A stretch of 7,640 bases of DNA from the NCBI GenBank assembly GCA_002299135.1, contig DBNM01000026.1, forward strand, positions 1 through 7,640. Direction: 5' to 3'. The notes under the pieces were generated by a model. That model was not told the DNA's origin. It did not search any database and worked only from the letters and a program-made list of their open reading frames with translations. This document shows positions 1 to 4,787 of this stretch, piece after piece. Made by a program: the position numbers and the translations under genes. The DNA comes from Candidatus Neomicrothrix sp. UBA672 (GTDB lineage: Bacteria; Actinomycetota; Acidimicrobiia; Acidimicrobiales; MedAcidi-G1). The stretch's first letter is position 1. Each line of letters starts with the position of its first letter.

Positions 1-18
1 CCTAATAAGCGTTTCCAT
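1..18 (-). CDS. Possible 5' end of a minus-strand gene leaving the left edge
   Basis: Read on the minus strand, an ATG at 16-18 opens a frame (M-E-T-L-I-R) that runs to the window edge. A strong Shine-Dalgarno sequence, GGAGG, lies at 30-34, but 11 bases from the ATG, which is longer than usual. The layout supports a gene here: the upstream gene's terminator (138-179), then a promoter-like pair (82-111), then the Shine-Dalgarno, then the start. Only six codons are visible, so no function can be given. The start could be a neighbouring codon just outside the window. Confidence 0.35.
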
Positions 19-81
19 AAAGGAAGCCCCCTCCATTTGTTTACAAATATTTTGAATACAGATATGCATTCAAGAATCACG

Positions 82-111
82 AGTGTAAGGGAATTTAGTG
101 ATAAACGTCAA
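82..111 (-). promoter_or_regulatory. Sigma70-like promoter for the left-edge minus-strand gene
   Basis: On the minus strand, TTGACG (106-111) is followed after 18 bases by TACACT (82-87). This is a good match to a housekeeping -35/-10 pair. It lies between the terminator of the FAD oxidoreductase gene and the probable start at 18, where a promoter is expected. The -35 and the first part of the spacer (93-111) match a second site at 2502-2520 in 16 of 19 positions, so the region may also bind a regulator. The call rests on consensus matching only. Confidence 0.35.
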
Positions 112-137
112 TGTCGGGATTGTTACAACCGTGCGAC

Positions 138-179
138 AAAAAAAACCTTGATAAATAAGCAATATTTTGCTTATTTATC
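138..179 (-). terminator. Rho-independent terminator of the FAD oxidoreductase gene
   Basis: A perfect 13-base inverted repeat (150-162 with 167-179, loop 163-166) is followed in the minus-strand direction by four bases and then a run of eight T (A on the plus strand, 138-145). The stem arm GATAAATAAGC pairs with GCTTATTTATC. The stop codon of the FAD gene (175-177) and its last Gly codon (178-180, all but the outermost base) lie inside the stem. The stem is AT-rich and the U-tract is offset by four bases, so efficiency may be moderate. No T-run follows the hairpin in the plus direction, so it should act only on minus-strand transcripts. Confidence 0.75.
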
Positions 180-1473
180 CTAAAACAGAGCCAGTTGTTG
201 AGAATTCTTCACGATTACGTGAAAAAGCACTTAAATCAAGATCTAAACCAGTGTGTGAACATTTTATTGTTAGAGGGTCGGTGTCATGATCATGACCATT
301 TTCACTTGCGGAGATGATTTCGCGCATGATTTCTCCAACAAGTGGGGCATTTTTGAATTGATTGCCAGAAGTTCCAATGGCCACATAGAAGCCTGGCAGT
401 GAAGTTCGGTCATAAATAGGAACCCAGTCGGGTGTCACATCGTAGACACCAGCAATTCCTAGTGGACGAGTTGGAATTCTAAGTTCTGGAACTCTTCTAG
501 CTAGTCGCCAAACTTGGGCTTCAAATCTTGAAACAGTGGGGTTAAGAGAAACTCCATCTGGATCATCGACCCATTCCAGGGGATCGCAATCTGGTTCAAC
601 ACCTCCGACGTAAAAAGTACCGCCCATTTTTGGGACTGCATAATATCCAAGATCAAGATCTGTTAGTAAAGGGGCTCCGGAGTCAAAATTAAAATCGTTG
701 GGAGCCTCAGCAGCGTGAACTTCTTGTCTCATAGGACTTGTTGTGATAGCCATTTCGGATTCCACGCCAGCAATTCGATTGAGCGCTGAACTCCAAGGTC
801 CGGCGGCATTTACAACGATTGGAGCATTTATAGTTGTTCCATCTTTGAGTGAGACACCCGACACAATTCCATCTTTTTTGAGGATTGCTTCCACCTGAGA
901 GTGAAGACGGAGAGTGGCACCGTTTCTTTTTGCAGCATCCATAAGGTTCACTGCTGCTAGTTGAGGATCATCGATGAAACCTGCATCTGGGGTGATCCAA
1001 CCATTCAGATTGTCACCTGGGTCATTGAAGAAGTTTTCATCATCAGGCAGCCTTGGGGGCCAAAACCTGCCAAGGTCCAGAGAGGGAAATTTTTTCGCTA
1101 ATTCTTCAGTGTTGTAAGATTCATAGGGAATATTGAATTCGTCTAGCAGGTCAAGAAAGATTGAACGTGGGAAATCGGGTGGCTCCAGAAAGAGCATCCC
1201 GGTTTTATGGAACTTGGCTAAAGGTTCTTGATGGTTTTCCTCCAGTCCCAAATGCTCTGCCCACGACAACCATCTTTGCCTAGATTCCCAAGCGGCTGTT
1301 ACACCAGCATGAGTGGAATAATTGAATCGAATTACTGCTGAAGAAGCACTTGTAGAACCGCCCCCGACAGCTTCGCCCTTGTCTAAAACTAGGGTATCTA
1401 GATGTGATTTTTGGAGTTCATAGGCGATTGAAGATCCCATTACTCCCGCACCTATGACAATTGCATCTGGCAT
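175..1473 (-). CDS. FAD-dependent oxidoreductase, DAO family (sarcosine/dimethylglycine oxidase-like)
   Basis: This 432-residue protein has an N-terminal FAD-binding Rossmann motif (IVIGAGVMGSSIAYEL, residues 5-20, with the glycines at 8, 10 and 13). An acidic residue at the end of strand two (Asp31) is placed to contact the FAD ribose. Typical DAO-family blocks follow: VVNAAGPWS near 220-228, a YDVTPDW block at 344-350 and a GTSGNQFKNAP block at 367-377 that caps the FAD. Length suits the family (about 380-450). Known members oxidise N-methyl or primary amines of amino acids such as sarcosine, dimethylglycine or glycine; the substrate here cannot be read. No signal peptide is seen, so it is probably cytoplasmic. 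It starts at ATG with no clear Shine-Dalgarno, 39 bases after the MpaB-like gene, so the two are probably co-transcribed. It ends in the hairpin at 138-179. Family is clear; function is open. Confidence 0.87.
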   Translation of the reverse strand: MPDAIVIGAGVMGSSIAYELQKSHLDTLVLDKGEAVGGGSTSASSAVIRFNYSTHAGVTAAWESRQRWLSWAEHLGLEENHQEPLAKFHKTGMLFLEPPDFPRSIFLDLLDEFNIPYESYNTEELAKKFPSLDLGRFWPPRLPDDENFFNDPGDNLNGWITPDAGFIDDPQLAAVNLMDAAKRNGATLRLHSQVEAILKKDGIVSGVSLKDGTTINAPIVVNAAGPWSSALNRIAGVESEMAITTSPMRQEVHAAEAPNDFNFDSGAPLLTDLDLGYYAVPKMGGTFYVGGVEPDCDPLEWVDDPDGVSLNPTVSRFEAQVWRLARRVPELRIPTRPLGIAGVYDVTPDWVPIYDRTSLPGFYVAIGTSGNQFKNAPLVGEIMREIISASENGHDHDTDPLTIKCSHTGLDLDLSAFSRNREEFSTTGSVLG

Positions 1474-1512
1474 TCGTAAACTCTACGTTCAAAGAGTAAG
1501 ATTCGCTAATTT

Positions 1513-2466
1513 TTAACGAGTTACCCCAGATGTATCCCTAAAACGTATTCCGATGGGACGTTTTGTTCCGCTTCTGTCCAAAGCCGCTGCCCAAGCAGGT
1601 GAGAAACCGAGAGCGTAGCGCAGGATTTTTGTAAGAAAGTTACCTGCTGTTTTGGCGCCTTTTTTAGGAGCAACTCCTATAGCTTCACGAAGTTCTTCAG
1701 GCATAGTAACGACTGCTGCGTTGAAGAGAATTTTGTAAGCAGTGAGAGTAAAAAAAGGTAGTGGAGGGTTCTTAAGGAACGTAACTGCTTCAGATCCTTC
1801 TTTGGATGGTCCTACTTTTGGATTTCCAGACAACCAATGACTCAAAGATTTTGAATCTTCAGGTAGGGGAGATGCTTTCATCAGATTTCCTAAATTTGTT
1901 TGCTCATAGACGTAACAATTTGCTTCTTCTTCCTTGAGAGGACACGGACCGAAGTTTTGATATGAGACCAAAAATGAATCTATTAACGCATTGTGAACCC
2001 AAGCGGCCATCTCGGGGTTTCCAGCCGAATACTTTTCCCCCCGGCTTGAAGTCCCACTAACAGGCCGGTGAGCTGAAGACACCATTTTTATTGATTTTTC
2101 AACTTCGGGTAATGCCCCAAACGCGGTTGCAGTTACGTAAGAAGCAGTTCGAGAGAGTCTTCCAAGAGGGTCATCACGGTAAGTTGAGTGGTTCGCAACT
2201 CCAGCTGCGACTTCGGGGTGAGCTGCCTGGATTAGAAGTGCTCTTATTCCACCTATGAAAGATGAAACATCACCCATTACTTTCCACGTAACTGATTTGG
2301 GTCCAAAGAGCCCAGGATCATTTGGGTACTGGAAAGTTTCTTCCAACGGATCTGGAGCATGGCTGAAAAGTCCTACAGCAGTCGCAGTTAGGCGAGCCTT
2401 CCAACCAGAAAATTTAGATCTATCGATCTTAGATGGGATTCCATCTTTAATTCCAAAAGTTTCCAC
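1513..2466 (-). CDS. MpaB-family oxygenase (DUF2236, latex-clearing-protein-like)
   Basis: This 317-residue protein matches the oxygenase MpaB family (DUF2236), which includes the fungal mycophenolate oxygenase MpaB and the b-type-haem rubber oxygenase Lcp. Visible hallmarks are a helical block LLIQAAHPEVAAGVANHS (residues 77-94, His83 and His93), then STYRDDPLGRLSRTASYV (94-111), then AHRPVSG (132-138) and a WVHNALIDSF helix (156-165, His158). His158 or its neighbours are candidates for haem contact by family analogy. No signal peptide is obvious. The start is GTG at 2464-2466; an in-frame TGA lies a dozen codons upstream, so it cannot start much earlier. There is no Shine-Dalgarno. A CAAAAT hexamer sits six bases upstream, compatible with a leaderless transcript. 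The FAD oxidoreductase gene follows 39 bases downstream and probably shares its mRNA. Substrate unknown. Confidence 0.85.
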   Translation of the reverse strand: METFGIKDGIPSKIDRSKFSGWKARLTATAVGLFSHAPDPLEETFQYPNDPGLFGPKSVTWKVMGDVSSFIGGIRALLIQAAHPEVAAGVANHSTYRDDPLGRLSRTASYVTATAFGALPEVEKSIKMVSSAHRPVSGTSSRGEKYSAGNPEMAAWVHNALIDSFLVSYQNFGPCPLKEEEANCYVYEQTNLGNLMKASPLPEDSKSLSHWLSGNPKVGPSKEGSEAVTFLKNPPLPFFTLTAYKILFNAAVVTMPEELREAIGVAPKKGAKTAGNFLTKILRYALGFSPAWAAALDRSGTKRPIGIRFRDTSGVTR

Positions 2467-2472
2467 AATCGT

Positions 2473-2520
2473 ATTTTGCCAACTTAGAAAAGCAATCTGT
2501 CATTTTGTGACAAGCGTCAA
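2473..2520 (-). promoter_or_regulatory. Candidate promoter/operator region of the MpaB-like gene
   Basis: Between the zinc-ribbon stop and the MpaB-like GTG the minus strand carries TTGACG (2515-2520). Partly overlapping half-sites lie next to it: TGTCA (2498-2502) with TGACA (2508-2512), five bases apart, and TGAC (2508-2511) with GTCA (2516-2519), four bases apart. CAAAAT (2473-2478) lies six bases before the start codon and could be a -10 for a leaderless transcript. The stretch 2502-2520 matches 93-111 in 16 of 19 bases. Whether TTGACG acts as a -35 here is doubtful, because no good -10 lies 17-18 bases after it. An operator is the better reading. Confidence 0.35.
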
Positions 2521-2522
2521 GG

Positions 2523-2684
2523 TTAATTACTTATGATTTTCTTTTCGTTAAGTTCATTTTGCTCAACACATTCAGAACAAATTCCAGTTGGTTGAGCTGA
2601 AGCACCTGCCCTGTCACAAACAAGACTTGTAAGCATAAGAGAAACTATCTGCCTGCAGCGCACGCAAAGTCCTTTTCCTGTCAT
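2523..2684 (-). CDS. Small zinc-ribbon protein (53 aa, two CxxC knuckles)
   Basis: A minus-strand frame encodes 53 residues from ATG at 2682-2684 to TAA at 2523-2525. A textbook Shine-Dalgarno (GAGGAG, 2690-2695) lies five bases before the start, the best in the left half of the window. The protein has two zinc-knuckle motifs, CVRC (Cys7, Cys10) and CSEC (Cys36, Cys39), 25 residues apart, plus Cys23. This is the pattern of a zinc ribbon holding one metal ion. The C-terminus is charged and lysine-rich (NELNEKKIISN). Small proteins of this type often bind nucleic acid or a partner protein, but I recognise no named family. The MpaB-like gene starts 56 bases downstream on the same strand. It could be a regulator or accessory of that gene, or simply a neighbour. 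The strong ribosome site and paired cysteines argue against chance. Confidence 0.72.
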   Translation of the reverse strand: MTGKGLCVRCRQIVSLMLTSLVCDRAGASAQPTGICSECVEQNELNEKKIISN

Positions 2685-2729
2685 TTAAGCTCCTCGCCTT
2701 TGAGTGCTCATTAAACACGCGCGAACCAA

Positions 2730-2773
2730 TGTGAGATTCACAAATGTTTAGACGACACGTCCTAAATGCATTT
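2730..2773. repeat. Two adjoining inverted repeats upstream of the zinc-ribbon gene
   Basis: The 155-base spacer between the OmpA-like and zinc-ribbon genes holds two adjoining symmetric elements. One is TGTGA-GAT-TCACA (2730-2742), a perfect five-base inverted repeat. The other is a bulged 13-pair hairpin (2742-2773): AAATG pairs with CATTT, TTTAG with CTAAA and ACG with CGT, around a three-base loop. Neither is followed by a T-run on the minus strand, so a rho-independent terminator is unlikely. They may be operator sites, or an mRNA structure in the leader of the zinc-ribbon gene. No other feature is clear in the spacer. Confidence 0.4.
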
Positions 2774-2839
2774 TACAAAACAATCTTTGCTAATTCAGGG
2801 ATAGTGCAAACTCCTTAGTTGAAAGGAAAGTTTGATCAA

Positions 2840-3718
2840 TTAACAAGCATCTACTGTTTCAGGTTGAGGAGGCAAAGGAATCCCTTCTTGCCCTTCTGTA
2901 ATTAGCAGGAATTCAATTCTTCTATTTGCAGCCTTACCAGATTTGCTCAGATTGTCAGCAATCGGATCTGTATGTCCCATTCCTGTGGAGATCAGTCTTT
3001 CAGCTTCGACTCCGCGAGCAAGCAGCTGTGCTCTTACAGCTTCCGCTCGTCTTTGTGAAAGAATTAGATTATCGCCCGGACATTTTTCATCGCTATCTGT
3101 GTGCCCCAGTATCTGAACTTTTATTTCCTTTTCATTGGATAAGAAATAAGCGAGTCTTTCCAGAGTAGGTATTGATTCAAGAGTCAAAATGTCGCCTCCC
3201 GACTCGAATTGGATTCCAGAAGAGGCACCAGCGGCACTCAGTCGAGTTTGCAGAAGTAGATCTGTTTGGTTCGCAGGCAGATCTGGAGTGGTGGTGGTAG
3301 TTGTTTGATTTACAGGTGCAGGTACTTTCAGCATGTCCTCAACGCTTATAACGCCAGGTTGTGCAAGAGCTATTCGAATAGCTGCTTCTTTCAACTCTTG
3401 AGTCTCTACGATCCCTTTAAGTACAACTGTTGAATCGATTACTTCTACTATTACTTTAGGTAAACCTGCTCGAACCATCGACACTTGAACCAATGCTTCA
3501 AGTCCTAGTTCTTCTTCTATTTGTTCTGAGTTACTGCTTTGGCCTATAACGATAATCATTAAAACAGAAAAGATTATTAGTGCAATTAGTACATTTCGTT
3601 TCGTAAATAAAGATGAAGGAAATCCGCTTCCTGGTCCACCAAAAGACCGTCTACCTGAGCTAAGAGGAGTTATCGGTACCCCTGATCGCATCCCTGTGTT
3701 ACTTCTCCAACTTGTCAT
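2840..3718 (-). CDS. Membrane-anchored BON + OmpA-like peptidoglycan-binding protein (ArfA-like layout)
   Basis: The 292-residue protein has a basic, Gly/Ser-rich cytoplasmic start (1-41), one membrane helix (about 43-59, LIALIIFSVLMIIVIG), a BON-type domain (about 66-133), a Thr-rich linker (139-144) and an OmpA C-terminal domain (about 165-275). In that domain GHTDSDEKCPGDN (205-217), SQRRAEAVRAQL (221-232) and NRRIEF (265-270) mark the peptidoglycan-binding site. Asp208 and Arg267 or Arg268 are the likely ligand residues by family analogy. TM-BON-OmpA is the order in Mycobacterium tuberculosis ArfA (Rv0899, OmpATb), so the protein probably sits in the cytoplasmic membrane with its domains outside, tying membrane to wall. 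Cys213 and the C-terminal Cys292 could form a disulphide. No good Shine-Dalgarno precedes this ATG; Met10 is an alternative start. It follows the LLM gene by 78 bases. The specific role is unknown. Confidence 0.85.
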   Translation of the reverse strand: MTSWRSNTGMRSGVPITPLSSGRRSFGGPGSGFPSSLFTKRNVLIALIIFSVLMIIVIGQSSNSEQIEEELGLEALVQVSMVRAGLPKVIVEVIDSTVVLKGIVETQELKEAAIRIALAQPGVISVEDMLKVPAPVNQTTTTTTPDLPANQTDLLLQTRLSAAGASSGIQFESGGDILTLESIPTLERLAYFLSNEKEIKVQILGHTDSDEKCPGDNLILSQRRAEAVRAQLLARGVEAERLISTGMGHTDPIADNLSKSGKAANRRIEFLLITEGQEGIPLPPQPETVDAC

Positions 3719-3751
3719 CAGATTGTTTACCGGCTTTCACCTTCTGGTTTT

Positions 3752-3770
3752 CTTTTAATCAGTCTAAAAG
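3752..3770. repeat. Short inverted repeat between the LLM and OmpA-like genes
   Basis: CTTTTA (3752-3757) and TAAAAG (3765-3770) form a perfect six-base inverted repeat with a seven-base loop in the 78-base spacer. No T-run follows it on either strand, so it is not an ordinary intrinsic terminator. It is weak and AT-rich and could be chance. Confidence 0.25.
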
Positions 3771-3787
3771 TTAAAGGAATGTTCAAC

Positions 3788-3809
3788 TATCTGACTTCAG
3801 ATATCTGAA
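3788..3809. repeat. Palindrome cluster across the LLM gene stop codon
   Basis: A perfect 14-base palindrome, TTCAGATATCTGAA (3796-3809), covers the stop codon of the LLM gene (TGA, 3797-3799) and its last three codons. A further TATCTGA at 3788-3794 repeats its right half and can pair with TCAGATA at 3797-3803. Three copies of the TCTGA half-site thus lie in 22 bases and could form two mutually exclusive hairpins or bind a dimeric protein. No T-run follows. Confidence 0.45.
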
Positions 3810-4666
3810 ATTTTTGAGACTACACGCTCACCGAATTCTGCCAATTGTTCTTCTGTATTATTCAAAAACATGACTGATGGGACAATAACTCGTGTGACTC
3901 CTTGAGATTTCAATTTTTCTGCAGCGGCAATGGGATCCGAACCCATTATCTCATTATCACCCCAGTTGACTTCTATTTCTTTAGGGTCACGTCCATTTTG
4001 CTCAGCTGTTTCGTTCATAAGGTTTAACATGTGTCCCAAATCGCCATTCCCGGGGAAAAACCCATTCCCTATACGCCCCGCACGTCTTGCTGCCGCGTCG
4101 CTATGACCTCCGATTGTTATAGGGACTGATCCATTTACTGGTTTCGGATTTGAAGAAATGTTTTCGAATGAAACAAACTCACCATTAAACGAGACTTCAT
4201 TACCACTCCAGAGTTTTTGCATTACAGCAACGTATTCGTCGGTGCGTGCACCTCTGCGCTCCCAAGGTATTCCGAGGGCGTCAAATTCTTCTTTAAGCCA
4301 TCCGACTCCAATTCCAAGCTCAGCTCTGCCACCGCTGAGATAATCTAAAGTTCCTAATTCTTTCGCCAACACTAAAGGGTTTCTTTCCGGAAGGATAAGA
4401 ATTCCAGTGCCCAGTCTGATAGAAGATGTGTTTGCGGCCAACCAAGTAAGCCAAATTAGAGGGTCTGTCAGATCTGTATCAGGTGCCATCATCATTTTGC
4501 CGCTCGTATCATATGGATACTTCGAATCATAATTTGAAGGGTAAATAACATGTTCAACTGTCCATAGAGAGTCAACTCCTGCCTTCTCTGCGGCCTGTGC
4601 GAATTTAATACTTCCTTCTGGCGTGCCGAAATTTAAGATGTTTGCGAACGCAATTCCAACTTTCAT
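3797..4666 (-). CDS. LLM-class F420-dependent oxidoreductase
   Basis: This 289-residue protein is a luciferase-like (beta/alpha)8-barrel oxidoreductase of the type that uses coenzyme F420 in actinobacteria. Visible blocks are an N-terminal strand KVGIAFANILNFG, AEKAGVDSLWTVEHVIYP (26-43), SIRLGTGILILPERNPLVLAKELGTLD (about 82-108), LSGGRAELGIGVGWLKEEF (110-128) and the VPITIGGHSD block (about 181-190) that helps hold the cofactor. Length matches the subfamily that NCBI describes as TIGR03619-like. Use of F420 rather than FMN is inferred from these blocks and the actinobacterial setting. No signal peptide, so cytoplasmic. A good Shine-Dalgarno (AGGA, 4673-4676) lies six bases before the ATG. 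It is divergent from the amidohydrolase gene across 121 bases, a layout that often means shared control. Substrate unknown. Confidence 0.9.
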   Translation of the reverse strand: MKVGIAFANILNFGTPEGSIKFAQAAEKAGVDSLWTVEHVIYPSNYDSKYPYDTSGKMMMAPDTDLTDPLIWLTWLAANTSSIRLGTGILILPERNPLVLAKELGTLDYLSGGRAELGIGVGWLKEEFDALGIPWERRGARTDEYVAVMQKLWSGNEVSFNGEFVSFENISSNPKPVNGSVPITIGGHSDAAARRAGRIGNGFFPGNGDLGHMLNLMNETAEQNGRDPKEIEVNWGDNEIMGSDPIAAAEKLKSQGVTRVIVPSVMFLNNTEEQLAEFGERVVSKISDI

Positions 4667-4720
4667 TTATTTTCCTTTCTTAACTAATACATATTGCCTA
4701 GAAATTGTCATAGATGCGAG

Positions 4721-4750
4721 TTGGGTAACAAAGGTCTAGAATCTGATACA
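4721..4750 (+). promoter_or_regulatory. Weak candidate promoter for the amidohydrolase gene
   Basis: In the 121-base divergent spacer, TTGGGT (4721-4726) is followed after 18 bases by GATACA (4745-4750), about 38 bases before the start codon. Both hexamers match the consensus only partly. I saw no convincing opposing promoter for the LLM gene in the same spacer; TATTAG read on the minus strand near 4685 is too close to its ribosome site to be persuasive. Confidence 0.22.
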
Positions 4751-4755
4751 GACGT

Positions 4756-4782
4756 GGAAATAGATTTTCTATATTCCGGAGG
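4756..4782 (+). promoter_or_regulatory. Leader hairpin abutting the amidohydrolase Shine-Dalgarno
   Basis: GGAA-ATAGA (4756-4764) can pair with TCTAT-A-TTCC (4768-4777) around a three-base loop, giving nine pairs with one bulged A. The Shine-Dalgarno GGAGG (4778-4782) begins at the very next base and the ATG follows five bases later. A hairpin in this position could affect ribosome access. The stem is AT-rich and may be weak. Confidence 0.4.
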
Positions 4783-4787
4783 ACTAA

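Noticed and set aside
1..183. Partial plus-strand coding region with a CxxC segment
   Set aside because: It would run through the FAD gene's terminator stem and end inside that gene, has only one cysteine pair, and competes with a better ordered minus-strand signal set. Kept only as a low-interest finding.
2255..2536. Plus-strand 93-codon frame
   Set aside because: It lies opposite the MpaB-like gene, has no ribosome site or recognisable domain, and overlaps the zinc-ribbon stop region.
2730..2742. CRP-type binding site
   Set aside because: The half-sites TGTGA and TCACA are right but are separated by three bases instead of six, so a CRP dimer would not fit.
2926..3168. Plus-strand 80-codon frame
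   Set aside because: Antisense to the conserved OmpA C-terminal domain; its composition follows from that coding constraint.
4158..4343. Plus-strand 61-codon frame
   Set aside because: Antisense to the conserved core of the LLM oxidoreductase, with no supporting start signal.
4770..4775. TATATT as the -10 of the amidohydrolase promoter
   Set aside because: It overlaps the leader hairpin and would start transcription at or after the Shine-Dalgarno; no -35 is at the right distance.
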